DNA of 64,000 nt from positions 2,790,001 through 2,854,000 of the forward strand of contig CASHTG010000015.1 in NCBI GenBank assembly GCA_949357655.1, given 5' to 3'. A program made the position numbers and the translations under genes. The notes under the pieces are model-generated. The model ran no database searches. It saw only the letters and a list, made by a program, of their open reading frames with translations, and was not told the DNA's origin. This DNA comes from Parascedosporium putredinis. Taxonomy: Eukaryota > Ascomycota > Sordariomycetes > Microascales > Microascaceae. This document shows positions 1 to 12,800 of the stretch, one piece after another. The stretch's first letter is position 1; every line of letters starts with the position of its first letter.

Positions 1-784
1 CAAGTACGTTTTGTCATAATTTCTTCTCTCTCCCCTTCCTTTTTAATTTTTACATCCATCCTCTCAGTTGCGCTGCACATCCCACTAACACGTCCGTCTT
101 TTGTCTTTCCTATTAGACAATACACTCTCAACGGCGACTTCTGCGAGAGAAGCATACCAACCATACTCGCGACCCCCGTTCAATACGTCAGCTCCCTACA
201 AACATACTCGTACATGCCCCACATCACCTACCTCGTCAACGCCACCATCGCCCACCGCCCCGTCGTCGTCCTCTTCGAGCAAAAGGACCAAGAGGTCCTC
301 GGTTTCACAGACGACGACGAGCACATTGCCGACCCGGGTGTCTCCTCCTCTTCCTCCTCCTCCTCCTCCAAGAGCCCCGCCGACCGCCTCCCCCTTGGCG
401 CCAAAATCGGCATCGGCGTCGGCACCGCCCTCGTGCTCTCAGCCTTGCTCGGCTTCCTCTTTTGGTTCCTCCGCCGCAGCTCCCGCCGTCCCGCCAAGGT
501 ATACCCGCACAACCGCCACCGCGCATCCGCGGGTCCGTCCGGCACCGCCGATCCCGAGGTCGCCGAGGCGCGCCTCCGTGCCCGCCGCGACCTCGATCCC
601 CGCCCGCGTACGAACCTTCTCCGCGTAGCGGTAGTTCTTCCAGCCTTTCCTCGGACGATGAGACCCCGCGACGGGCTCGGAGCCGGACGAGGAGCTCAAA
701 GTGCTCAAAGCACAGCAAGAGGCGATACGGAGGCGGATCGAGCAGCTAGAACGAAGCGGCTCGGCTGATTCCATTCCAAGATAG
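1..784 (+). CDS. single-pass membrane protein, 3' part (5' end outside window; two frame breaks)
   Basis: Only the last exon and the final codon of the preceding one are present. Bases 1-3 precede an intron at 4-116, with donor GTACGT, a CACTAAC branch point near 82 and acceptor TTAG. The exon 117-784 encodes a lumenal or extracellular segment, a Ser run (about 345-372), one hydrophobic helix (LGAKIGIGVGTALVLSALLG, about 397-456) followed by a basic stop-transfer, and a cytosolic tail with a PPAYEP motif. The tail ends in a charged helix with ELKVLKAQQEAIRRR and stops at TAG 782-784. The tail is split over three frames. One base appears missing in the C run 598-601 and another in the C run 664-667, and supplying them joins the frames. 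The architecture resembles fungal Ser-rich plasma-membrane sensor-like proteins, but I recognise no family and assign no function. Confidence 0.6.
4..116 (+). other. intron of the membrane protein gene
   Basis: The donor GTACGT starts at base 4, a CACTAAC branch-like site lies near 82 and the acceptor TTAG ends at 116. The reading frame is open from 117. This places the left edge of the window at an exon/intron junction. Confidence 0.65.
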
Positions 785-1640
785 ATAGGAAGGCCAAGGC
801 TTCCACCCCCAGAAAACCCGAAAAAGAAAAACAGAAACAGAAACACGACCACGCATGACGGGATCTGCGGAAAGAGCGAGGTTGGAAGGGGTGTTCGCCC
901 CGGTGCCTAGACGGCTAGACGAATGTGTTGCATACACGATGACTATGATACATGAGGTACCACCCAAATTCCCGGGGACCAAGAGGTGAAGAAACCACAG
1001 ACGAATAGAAAGGACTGCCATTGTTGTTTACAGTATCTGATACCACGGACGGGAGATGTCTAGAACACATCCTTCTCGAGCCATTGTTTTTACACTTCCT
1101 TTCTTTAATTCATCCATTTTACAGATCAAGCGTCAGACGAGCACAGAACAGAGTATTAGCGTCGAGTATATAGAGAAATATATGAGTACTTTCGCTTCAT
1201 GGTGTACACGTAATGTTTAGGAAAAGATTCTCCCAGTCCAGGGTGATGAAATAAAGAAATTGCCACGTAAAGAGGAAAAAGAAAAACACAAGATGTCCAG
1301 CTATGAGCTTTTGGAGAGTAGGAAAAAATGAGGGCTCTGATCAACCATCTGGAGGCCATCCTCGCCGCCTCCTCGCCGCCTCCAATACCACACCACGCAC
1401 CGCCTGTCAACCTCGCCCGTTCGTACACCCATGCTCAGCAATCTGCCGTTGTCATATACACGTTACCGTCAATCCTTAAAGCTAAAAAGAGCTTTTCATG
1501 CGAATTTTTCGCTGCCAGGGAGGGAGGGCTTGTCCACCGAGGGAGAAAATAAATAAGCGGATAAAACCTAGGGGAAAAGTATGTATATAGATATATGTAT
1601 AAAGAAAAGAAACAAGTCCCCGTCGTCGTAAACTGGCAAG
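785..1640. other. convergent intergenic region
   Basis: This lies between the stop of the membrane protein (+) and the stop of the GH47 gene (-), so it should hold both 3' untranslated regions. It contains short A-rich stretches and no open frame that looks like protein. The longer frame running antisense here is only read-through from the GH47 region. Confidence 0.5.
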
Positions 1641-3921
1641 TTAGGCCCCGCCCTGGGTCTCGGTGCCCTCGGTGCCCTCGGCGCCGGCGGTCTGGACAAT
1701 CTTGCCGAATCGGTCGCGGGGCTTGCGGTTCCAACCAGTGGAAAAGAGTCGGCCCATCTCGAAGCGCGGCAAGGGATGGGCTTCGGTGTTGAAGACGATC
1801 TTGTCGAGGGGAGGACGTCATCGGGTGAGAAGAGGAGGTAAAAGTATTTGAGCGTCTCGGCCTGGAGGAAGGGGGTGGAAAAACAACGATTAGCGGACGA
1901 GGACCGGTTTGGACATGTTGTTCTGTACTTACCAACCAAAAGCTCTCCATGTTATCGCGAGAGACGGGCGGAAGCGTGTTCGCGTTGGTCAAGCTGCTGA
2001 AGCCGCCGTCCTCCACGGCGGTGTGGTCCATGAAGCTCATAAACATCTCCCAGCCCCACTCGCGGTACTTGACATCCTTGGTGATGCGCCACATGTACAC
2101 CAAGCTCTCCACCGTCTCCGGGCGTTGGAGGTTGTGCGCGTCGGCCGGCTTGACGATGAAGTCGGCGCGCCAGGGCGCGTCCAGGTCGGCGCCGTCGAGG
2201 GTGGAAGGCGGGGTCGGGTGGGCGGCGCCCTCGGAGAGCGGGGGCTTGTTGACGTTGAAGTGGGTGATCTCGGCGGCGAGGCCGGTGGCCATGTACTTGT
2301 ACGTAGCCCAGCAGGTATGCGTGAGCTCGGCGGCGAGCTTCATGTCCTCCTCGTCCTTGCGCGTCCAGGTGGCGAGCTTGCGCGCCTCGGCCAGGGCAGG
2401 CCACCCGTGGCGGCGAGGGCGATGCTCCCGGGCATGAAGCACACGAGGTGGTCCATCTTGGGAGAAAGCGGGGCGTCGAGGCCCTCTGGCCGCTCGGCGA
2501 TGATGGTGAAGCCCGAGTGTTCCGTGTACGTGACGAGGTGGCGGCGCACGCCGTCGAGGGCCTGGGTCCACATCTCCTCGTAGATGGGCTCGGCCTTGTT
2601 CGTCTGGAGGTATTGCTTGATGAGGTACTCGTAGTACGAATCGCCGCGGCTGCCGAGCCGGACGTTGCGGCCCTTGAATTTGCCGGAATCAGGGTAGATG
2701 AAGATGGGTACGAGCCCGTCCTCGGTCCCGTTATCGTCGATGACCTGCATCACCTTCTCGACCTTGTCCCAGTAAAACTTTTCGCCGGTGAGCTTCGCCA
2801 GGTACTTGAACTCGAGCTGGAGGGTCGCGGTCTCGGCCGTAGAGGAAGCTCCATTATCGGCGTGCGAGGGTATGGCTTGCTGCTTGGCAAGGTTGACGCT
2901 CGCATAGGGGATACCGGAGGGGAGTCAAAGGCCACGATCAGGCGGTCGGCAAGGTCCTTGGCCTTCTCCAGATAGAGGTCTTCACCCCCGGCATCTTCGG
3001 GGACGGGGGCCATGTTGGGGAACTCGGTAGAGAGATAGTGGGCGGAAAGGAGCCCGCCGAGCATTCGGATCGTCGTCTCGAACGTGTTGACGTCTTGGTC
3101 TTGGTCCCAGGTCAGGGTCTGCTGCAGCCATTCTCGGGCATGGCTCAGCCTCTTGGTCTGGTTCATCAGCATCATGGTGTCGAGGGAATCGATAATGATC
3201 CAACCGAGGCCATCTTTGGCCATTTGCCTCTTTCCCTTGGAAACGGGGTGGAATTCGTCGTAACCTGTTGTCGCACGGGTGGCTTGTCAGTACATGGAAC
3301 TGCTACCACATTTTCTAAGAGGGCAGCCCCCTCCCCCTCACGGCATCTCCCTTGAAGAAAGACGCTGGGGGAAGCTGGAGGCGAATTTGAGGAACGCGAC
3401 AGGCCCAGGCGAGTGCCTCGCAGTGCCTCGCGCCGCCCCGCATTGTAGTATTTCCGACTTACCCCATGCATATCTCTCGTAGGCATCCCAGCTCTTTTCA
3501 AAGGCATCGACGACATGTTGCCTCCGCTTCTCCCAATCGACCTTGCCCTTTGGCGCCTCGTTAAACGACCCGAGCCCCCAGACGGAGCCCTTTTCGCCTT
3601 CCCGATCGCGAGAAAAGGCGCCGTTCAGATACATGAGGGTCAAGAGGGCCGCCAGCCCCAAAAAGGCCAACACCCTCCTCCGGCGCCACATGGGCCGTAT
3701 TTTTCGCGACGCTCCATACGTGTAGGGCTTGTCCTTGTACATGGGCAGGCCGCCGGCGCGGGTCTCGAACAGGCCCTCGACTTTGTCCTGGACGTTGTGA
3801 AGCAGGCTGGTATTTCCGCGGGGGCGCGGGCCGACACGCCCGTGGACGACCATAGCTGGTCTTCGAGCTTGCGCTGAGGATTCGAAAAGGAGGGAACGTT
3901 TCGGGGGACGGAAAATGCCAT
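1641..3921 (-). CDS. GH47 class I alpha-1,2-mannosidase, type II membrane protein (four frame breaks)
   Basis: This enzyme removes alpha-1,2-linked mannose from N-glycans in the ER/Golgi. The start is ATG at 3921 and the stop TAA at 1641-1643. Introns are 3265-3462 and 1862-1932, both GTAAG...AG. Bridging the breaks gives about 671 residues. Residues 1-83 form a basic cytosolic tail, 84-101 a membrane anchor, and the rest a lumenal catalytic domain. Family marks include GWIIIDSLDTM, GDSYYEYLIKQYLQ, DHLVCFMPGSIAL, the RPETVES motif (about residue 535) and FNTEAHPLP near the C-terminus, whose Thr coordinates calcium in known family members. One base appears missing in each of the runs at 1808-1811, 2394-2396, 2919-2922 and 3839-3841. 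Which of the fungal GH47 paralogues this is cannot be decided here. Confidence 0.92.
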
Positions 3922-6286
3922 GGTTTTTGCGTATGCAGAAGCGCCTGCTTGTCTCGGTCTCGGTTTCGTTCAGCCTCCTCGCCCTTTGCCTCTTTTGTAC
4001 CCCGGAGCTGTCCTCCTCTTGCTTCTTCCGATCCTTGGGGTCGTTCTTCGTCAGAGGGGAGGCGATGTGGGGAACGTTCGGCCGAATGCTACGGGTTAGG
4101 AGGGGGAAAATAAAAAAGAGAAGAAGAAAAATATATATATATATCGATATCACATCAGCCAGAGGACGAGAGGACAGGCTGGAGGCGAAAAGGATGGGGT
4201 TGGGTTCGGCAAAGAGGGTCGTGCTTCCGGGTTGTCAAGCGCTCGAGGTCAAAGTGCTTGCCAAGCCAAAGCCGTAGCCAGAGGGAAAAAAGGTGCCAGG
4301 TAAGCAAAACGGCTGGGCCGGAAGCAGCGCAAGACGAATTGTTCATCCGCCGGAAAGCGTGCCAAGGAGACCACACCACCAAAAAAGAGAATGGGGGAAA
4401 ATGAGGACGACGAGACAATTCAATTGCAATTACGAGGTAGAAGAAATTGAGGGTTTAGCAAAATGAGGAAGAGGGGGCCAGCTAGGGTGCTATTTTCGCA
4501 TTGTCTAAGAAAAGTATCAATTGATGCGTGGAGCAAAGGTGAAGACTAGACGGGATCAATGTACGAAGTAATATTACATCCCGATGGACAGGACACGATG
4601 GACACGATGGACAGGTGTTCTGTCGCGTGGTCTCTTGCTCTTGTGGAGTTTGGAGCTGCCATCGGCTTTCGTTGCGATTCGAGACAGCACGGGACAAGCG
4701 CACTCCAGCGCAGGGTACCCTCCCACCTCCCAGGGCACTCCCCGCTGCTCCGCGTGCATTCAATGTTCCGAACGTTGAACGCATTGACAGAATCGTCCAG
4801 GATCTGCCCGCGGCAAGTGCATGGATTGGTGGTGATGGGTCTATTGGATGGCCCTATCTTTGTAACATCCATCGACAGATCCATCCAGCTTTGCTTGCCA
4901 GGGTGTAATAGATAGAGTTGAGGTCAATGGGGCTCGCCACCATCGGTACGTATCGGCTAAGCGCTGACCTTCAAGTACACGAGACCAGTATTGGGGATTC
5001 AATCCCGCTAATAGAGACATCCATGGATAGATGGATGGATAGATGGAGCGCCTAGGCCCGCCCTGGGCTGGGGCACGCTCTCTACCCGCACTTGAACATT
5101 CAGATTACTCCAATCAGAGGGATGGATCGGCGGTATTGGTCGCTGCACGATGCGCTTCCAGTGGAAGTGTAATAACGCGTCATCGGCGTCAGCGTGTGAC
5201 ACCAGGCTGGTCAGACAAGCCTAAGCTGACTCGATAACGAGGCCTCGATACATGGACGAATTGGCGAGCAATCCAACGTTGAAGTCTATTGATCCATTGC
5301 CCTCAATGTTGACATGACTCTTGTGCCATCAATCGCTATACAGTTGCTAGAGTCAGCCTCGCATGCACACCAACCCCGTACAGGGCGGGAGAGCTCAACA
5401 TCACATCGCAGCCCTGGAAACTGAACACGGTCAAAAAGAGGCTCAATTCTATATGTGCGCAACCGAGATGGACAAAAATCCACATTTCAATCCTAGCAGA
5501 AACCAGCAAGGGAGGGAATCTAGCTGGAGGGAATCTAGCCTGACCGAGACATGACCCTGAACAATACCGACATGAGGACATTAGAATGAAGGAAAAGAAA
5601 CCAAAGGAGAGAGAGGAGAAGTAAAGACAGAAAAGGTGAAACGAAAAAAAAAGAGAAGAGGAGAAAAGAAAACGCCGGATACAAGGGCACGCACTGAAAT
5701 GACCATAGCGACCATTAATCATGTCATAAGAACAAAGAAAATACCAAGCATCTCGCCCACTGATCCACGTAGACCTAGAAGAAGTCCCCATCAGAGTCTC
5801 ATCGTACATGCATACTACATACCGACAACGGGCAGGCGCATAGGCGCAACATCGCCGGAACGGGGCTGGGGCCGGAGCTGGGGCCGATGCGAGCTTGTGC
5901 AAGCTGCGCTTCGCTCATGCGTCCCCTCTCCGGCCGTCCGTTGCGCCTGAGCATGACAGACATGAGACAAGGTCGAACAGGTCAAGAGTATGGCGGGTAT
6001 CATAAAACAAGCCGTTTCGAGCATAAAAAACCCTTCGTCCAGGCTCCAGCAGCAAAGGGGCCATGATAGCAATCCATCCATAAAAGCGTACAAAAAACCG
6101 GAAGTCATGAATTCAGAAAAGAAAGAAAAATGAGGAGATAGAAAAAGGCCAGGAGAAAAAAATAAAGGTATGCAGAAGAAGAAGAAGAAGAAGAAGAAGA
6201 AGAAGGGGAAAAAAAGAGGAAAAAAGGAAAAGAAAGGGCCTCAGGAGAAAACCCCCAAAAGAATATATCCATTTGATATGTCCTCA
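3922..6286. other. intergenic region with short repeats
   Basis: This is upstream of the GH47 gene and downstream of the C2H2 gene. It contains an AT dinucleotide run near 4132-4144, a patch rich in ATCCAT/GATGGA words (4860-5310) and a GAA trinucleotide repeat near 6174-6205, just beyond the C2H2 stop codon. The open frames are short and low in complexity. No gene is seen. Confidence 0.5.
6174..6205 (+). repeat. (GAA)n microsatellite
   Basis: About ten tandem GAA/AGA units followed by a G/A-rich stretch. It lies in the 3' flank of the C2H2 gene. Confidence 0.9.
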
Positions 6287-9200
6287 TTAGTAAAAATGGC
6301 CCGAGGTGCCTTGATGTGGCGAGCTGGAATAGGGAGATGTCGTCGAGCCATGCGAGGCAAACGCACCGCCCCGGAACCCGACATCCCATCAAGATTGACT
6401 GGAATTTCTATGTATTGCGTTCCGTTCTGAAGTCCTAGCCCTGCCGAGCTGGTGCCAAAGAGATCTCCTGCCGGGGGCACCGCGATGTACGGGCCACCGC
6501 CGGTGGCGCTGTCGAGATACGAGGTAGTATCGATCGGAAGACTTTGAACTCGCTGGATCGATGGCGTTGGGTGAAGGGACGCGTGCCCGGGGATGTCTGC
6601 CCATACAATGCACCGTGATTGCCGCTGTAGTTTGCCATATTGTGCTGCCGCCCGCCCGTGGCCATGCCGCTCTCCATCGCGTTTCCGCCAAACTGGCCGC
6701 CGAGGTACAACGAGTCTTGGAAGGAGCCCGTGCTCAAACCCGAGTTCATGTCATACTCGAAGGCGGCATCGGTTCGTATTTGGTAGGGAATCGGTACCGT
6801 CGTCGTCGCCATCGTAGAGTGGTGTCCAGGGCCGTCGTTGGCGCTCGACCCGGAAACCATGTAGCCGGATAAAGGCATTGGCGTGCCAGCCCCGGGAGAG
6901 TGGAACCCGAATCCCGGGCGCGGCGGGCCCTGTACCGGACTAACGACTGTGTCGGCCGTGACCTCTGCCGCCGCCACGAGGCGCAAGATTGGGAGGCTAA
7001 TCTGCTCCATGTGCTTGGCTAGATGGACCGTCAACTTCTTGAACGACGGGAGCTTTCTATTGCAGAATTTGCACGGCTCTTCCTCTGCCTTCTTTGCCGA
7101 TAGGACGTGGCACTGCTCAACCTTTTTCCACGTGGGGTCGTTGCCGCCAAACTTCTTGAGCGCTCCCTTGGTCTTGTGGATGGGCTCCACAAACTTGTGC
7201 TCGCGGACGAGGTGTTGCAAGAAATTATCCCGTCGGTAACACTTGTGCGCGCAGTCATCCACGTCGCAATCCCAACAATCTAGGTGGCGGTGTCCCTCGT
7301 TTTCGTGCCGCACCCAGTCCGCCTTGCGCTTAAATATCTTGGGCTCCTTGCACCCTTCCCACGTGCACGTGAAGGGCTGCACGTCCTCGTGCACGTGCTT
7401 GGTCCAGTCCGATGGCTTCTGGAATTTCTTGGCCTGGAAACACAGCTGGCACTCCATCATGGCCGGAAGACTCGATGTCGGCGGCATTGGAATATCTTGG
7501 GGAAGCTGTCCCGGGTGAGCACGCCCTCGATGGGGGTGAGGTCGTTGTCGGGGGACGAGAGACTGTCGGGGTTGCGGGGTTGTCCCTTTTGATCTAGCAG
7601 CGTAGACGTGCCCCCATGGCTAAGCAGAGAGAACCGGATAGGCACCCTCGGCCCTGCTGCAGGTGCTTGACCTTGGCGCTTAGCAGGTGCTTGTACCTGG
7701 TGACTTGCTGCATCGCGATCCGCTCTACCAAGTAATGATCCGGGCTCAAACCCGGGTTGAGTCGCAGAATGTGTGCCTTGAAGCCTTCGTAGGTCGGAAC
7801 GATGGACTCCATCGAGTCGGACGGCTCCATTCTCATGTCGTGATCGTCCAAGTCGTAATCATCGTCGTCTTCCTCCTCGGCATCGTGCGCTACGGTTATG
7901 GTTGATGTGGCGATGGTGCCCACGGGAGGACCGCCATTTTTCCTCCAGAGGCCGGCCAACGTCGATGGCCCGCCAGGGTGCAGCCTAGTACTAGCCCTTG
8001 GCAGATCTGACTTGCTCCGGGGCCGGATAGTCGTCGTAGTCTTCGCCACCAGACCGCCAAAGGGGCTTTTGGGCGACGTCACAGAAGTTGCGCTGATGGA
8101 TCCGCTGCGGCCGTGGGCCTGGCTGGCCTGGCCAGCCCCTACGGCAGCGACACTCTGCCCCATTGACACAAGCGCCGTGTTGATGCTGGGAGTCTGCTTC
8201 TTTCCCCAGCTCGAGGTTCGCGTCGGCGGGGCCAGGCGCGCAGTCGAGTCAGCCTTTTCGCCAGACGAGTTAGTGAAGCTCGCTTCGTCGTGGCCACTTA
8301 GCGACCGCTTTAGGGTCGCGCTCGGCTTTTTAACAAGGGTTCGGATTCCGCTCAGGAGCCCGCCGCTTGTCCTGCGGGGGTCTCCTCGGCTGATTGTTAG
8401 CTTCTTTAGTAGGTTGCCACTCAAGCCCTCAATGTCTCGGTCTGTCACGGCGACCACACTCTGGGGCCGGGTTCCCCATGTTGCCGTATCTGATATGATA
8501 GAATCATTATCGCGACACATGCGCTCGTACCGCATCATCGCATCCCGAGACGATTCGGGCTGGAAGCCGCCTGATCCTTCGCCTCTGCGGATGGGGTGGA
8601 TCTGGGGCGCGTCGGCCCAGTTGCGACCAGAGTAAATTATTTCGAGATCCTCCGCCGTCATGGCTCCGGCCCCACCGAGAAAGTAGGTCTGATCTGGAAG
8701 AAATCTGTTCTCCGTCTTATCGCCGAGTGGGATCCCGTCATCCTCATTCTCTCCCATGCGAACGATCCCGTCAAGGCTCGTTCGGGGGTCATTCGTGGGG
8801 ATGTGGGACTGCTCCGTGCTCTGGTCAAGCCAACTGGCGACAACCTTCTTGCGCTCCTCAATCTCTCGTTTAGACACGATAGAGTTCACGCTTTCTGTTG
8901 CTGTTCGGGGCCGGTTCTCCGGGCCCAGACCTCCCGGGCCTGCCATGGATTCCCGAAGCCAGGTGCCTGAGTTGTTACGAAAAGGGCCGGGTATGGGCGG
9001 AGGAGGACCCGACAGCAGATCGCCAGGCGTACTGTGAGACGAGGGCGGCCGAGCTGGCGTATCCAGTTCAAAAGAGCGCTCAACAGCGTGCGACAGAGGC
9101 GTTGGTCCCTTGCCCCAATCGGAAATAGTCACGAGAGGGCTCTGGAGCAGGGTAGGGGCATTGACGGCTGTGGGTTGTTGCTCATCGTCGCTCGAGTGGT

Positions 9201-9812
9201 CGCTCACGGTCGGCGTCATCTGGAAGCGTTCTGGGCTTAGGGGCCCCGGGGGATTAAATGGGCGTTGTAGCTCTTGTAGCGATACTGAGCTGGGCTGAGA
9301 TGTTGGCGGGGAGGTGAAAGTGCGCTTCCGACCTGACTGGGGGGCTCGGCGAGGTCCGGGGTTAGGGGATAGTTGGAGTTCTTGATTACGGACTGCCGGC
9401 CTACCAAGGAATCGGGCGTCGTATTACTAGGGATCGAGGGGTTGGCGAGGGCGACGGTATTCTGTTTGGGAGAAAAACTGTTTGAGCGGCTGATGGCGAC
9501 GAAGGAGTCTTCAAGAAAGGTCGGTGTGCCGCCACCCTCGCGGCTGAAATCGACACCAAAGAAGGGATCTTCATCTCCGCCAAAATCACTAGATTGGTAG
9601 TGGTCCATGGTGGACAGGGAGTCTGCCGGCGTATGGGTATCGGCCTGATGATTTGACAGGACGGAGTTGCTCCGGGAGCGATAGTGCGGCGAAAGGTGCC
9701 CAGAATCCAGAGCCTCGGCCCCAGAAAAGCTGCGGTGGTGAGCTCCGGGCTGCGGGGGCAACGCACCGGCGGCGGCCGCGGTATGGCCGTCGTAAAAGGA
9801 TGCCGAAGACAT
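6287..9812 (-). CDS. large C2H2 zinc-finger protein (five frame breaks)
   Basis: The start is ATG at 9812 and the stop TAA at 6287-6289. No intron is needed, and bridging gives about 1176 residues. The N-terminal two thirds is Ser/Pro-rich and disordered. It carries an acidic run (EEEDDDDYDLDDHD) followed by an ordered block with GFKAHILRLNPGLSPDHYLVE and a helix ending SAKVKHLQ. Around residues 785-910 lies a zinc-finger array. The first is CQLC...H, then CTWEGC...H, then a Cys-rich CWDCDVDDC element, and finally a clear CKFC-x12-H-x3-H finger. The C-terminus is Gly/Ser/Pro-rich. One base appears missing in each of the runs at 6369-6372, 6589-6592, 7499-7502, 7645-7647 and 9339-9344. It is likely a nuclear DNA-binding or regulatory protein, but the target is unknown and I do not recognise a named orthologue. 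Confidence 0.85.
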
Positions 9813-12800
9813 TGCCGGTTATGATTGTAGCCGTGAGGCAGCTAAATTCAACAAAGAAGACGGTCCGAGAAACAGATTTCCGTTCAAATTAGTGCGTGGG
9901 AAAGGGGTGGTATAGTATGGGCGTCCAAGCAGGCGCGCCAGTGCCGGATTGGGGACAAATGTTTACGGGTAGTCCACTCAATACATAACACAGCAAAACC
10001 AGCGCCGCTCCTATTCGAACTCCCGAGTTATGCTGAGGCAAAGCAATTTGCAGCGACTAGACAGATGCAAAATAGGAAGGATAGAAGAAGAAGAAGAAGG
10101 AGAAGGGGGTGCCGTGAGAATGCGTCTAGTTGTACGATTACTTGGCACGCGTGGGCGGACAATGTTGATCTTTCAGTGCTCTGCTTGAAGGGCTTCTTCG
10201 TTGCCCTAGGAAGACTTCGGAACAAGACCAGTCGGAAGTCAACGAGCTGCCTGTGGCTCCTTGGTATATGCGTCAAACCCAATGCCGGCAGCTCTCCTGC
10301 TATGGTACATCAAGCAAGGGCAAGTAGAGGCTCAGTTTTCGATCGTTAAAGAGTCGTAGAGAAGGGTGCTATGTGGGACAGCGTTGGCGCAGGCCAAGGT
10401 TTGTTCGGCGCTTAGTGTGAGGGTTGTTCGTCGGGTTCGGCAATCCACCTTGCCTTCGCCCAAGCAGCGCAACCGCGAGCGAGGTGGGAAAAGGGTATCC
10501 ACGAAGGGCTGAGTGAGGAAGCCGAAGCCCAGCAGGCGGTAATGAGACTAGTAAGAACGCAGTGATAGGGAGAAGACGATGTGATTATGTCAATTGCGCC
10601 GCCGATGGTGGTGACCAGGAAGGCAGGCAGGAGAGCAGTAGACAAACAGGGTCACAGCTCGAAGATGAGTGAGAGTGGGGGAGGGGGAAAGAAGAACAGA
10701 AGAAAGGAAAAAAAAAGTCGTCAAGGATGTGGGAGAGGAAGAGCCGTGGAGGTATACCAAAAAAAAGTTGGGGCCAGGAGGAGGCGATGAGGCTATGCAA
10801 ATATGGAAAGTCTTAAATGAGACGCACAGCGCTGTTCGGCAGCCTGGCTGGCGTAAGGCAGGGTTGGGGGTTTGGGGGTTGCTGTGTGAGGAAGAAGCCA
10901 CTTATCAGCTCGACAGTAATCGACACTGCGGAAAGAGCTTAGGAATAAAAGGAAGGACAAGAAGAGCGGAAAAGCAGAAAGAACGGTGAAGACGACCACA
11001 CGGGCAGATGGACAGATGGGCAAGGAAGTCGTGAGGTTGACTCGACCTCCACGAATGCTAGACTGCCAGTGTCAGTGGCCCACGCTGGAGAAAAGCGGCT
11101 GGTCCAACCTACCGACGAGGCGATCAATCAATCAAGTTGGTGAAGCTGAAGGCCAAACTAGCTCAGTCGTGGCTTGGGTTTAAGGCAGAAAGGTAATACT
11201 AAACGTTTGCGAGTGAATGGGAGTGGGAGTGGGAGTGGGAGCCCGGCACGGAAAGGCGCCGACCTGCGCATGCAGAAACAGGAAGACCCAGCAATTGGGC
11301 GGCCGGTTACAGCCAGAGTGGTATTATTATCGACGCAATCGGCCTCGGGCTTCCAATGCGACGGGGAAAGGTCGAGTCAAGCAAATCAGGCAGTCAGGGA
11401 TGATCAAGAGTGGGCGGGCGAGCGCCATGATCGGTACCATCCCAAGCCGGCACAAAAACGCCCATTGGTAATATTATGGGGCACAGGCGCAGATGGGGGC
11501 TAGGCGCAGGTGTGCAATGTGAAAAGGTACAAAGTGGGCGCGGTTGGTGGTTCTCAAGAGGCATCAATTGATGACGCGAAGGAGCACTTGAGGATATTGG
11601 CCAGGTCATGAGGAATGCATCCATCAAATGGATCTCCCCAGTCCCGCCTGGCTTTGTGAACATTGTTGAACACTGAAGTCTTCCAGGTTCCGACCGTCGC
11701 CGATTAGAACGGGCGATGGCCCCCTTCCAGGCCTCTCTTGAAGAATCCCAAACCATCCGTGGAGGGATCTCGAGCTAGGTCAGCATATAGTGGCCACGAA
11801 TGGCCCGCCTACATTCTATAGATTGACCCATTCAATAATAATGCTGCGGTTGTTAATGGAATCCATTGTTCTCTGTTCCGCAGGCTCGCTGGCTGGCGCA
11901 CCGTGGTGCTCAACATCATTGATTTGATCCCCTGACAGGCAATCAGATCCTCGGCGAGCATAGCGAAGGGAAATGCTGGTCCTTGGTTCAACTTTGGTCG
12001 CGGACCAGGCATGATCACAGTTCAAGGGCATAACCTCGGGGGTCGCTTGCGCCTGCTAGTTCCGCAAAAGCCGCTACGGATAATAATGATCCTTTGACCA
12101 ATTCATATTTCCGAGGAAATCGCGTTCTGGACACCTTCCTCGCCCCGTCCACTGTCCGGGAACGGGGTTCGAGGCAAAACCTTTGACATGTTCCACAGCC
12201 AGCTTTGACCCTCCCGGGAGCCAAGACGACTCGGTTCTCCTTCCAGAGGGTACGACATCGCCAATGATCCTCTCTCAACTCGGTAGCCCCTTATTTATTA
12301 GCACCTGGCCCGAAAGAGACAAGTGCGGGGCAGGCCGGCGGCAGCACTTCCATCACGCTGTGAATGGTTCCAACAAGCAGGGAGCCCGCAAGAAACCTTG
12401 CACTCCGATCTCGTTGCGACTCTCGGGTCAACGTCAACGAACAACCTCTTCACATCCATCACGGGTAAATCCATTTGTCATGGGCTGACCGACTTGTTGA
12501 CGTCCAAGCCGCCTCGAACCTCACCAGCCTTCCTCGCACTAATCGCCGACACTAGAGCGCACGAGGCTCGCCCTGGGTGGGCAGGTGGGGGAAGGATTAA
12601 GGCATATCGGCTCAAGTGGTAAGGAGGTACATGCTTTGGTCCCTCAGTCGGTGATGTGATGCAACCGTTGCGTGTGCTGAATCTGGGGGAGAAGGGATGG
12701 GAGAGGACGGGGACGAAGCCCGAGAATTGGACGGCCGAGTCCATTCGCCATTTCTCCTTGATCCGGCATGTGTCCTGTGGCCGGGACCTTGTGCATCCTG

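Noticed and set aside
1435..2571. Single long minus-strand frame as a stand-alone 378-residue protein
   Set aside because: Only its middle matches GH47. It reads through an intron and two frame breaks, so it is a fragment of the mannosidase gene.
1908..2975. Long plus-strand frames opposite the GH47 gene
   Set aside because: They are antisense shadows of GC-rich coding sequence with no recognisable domain.
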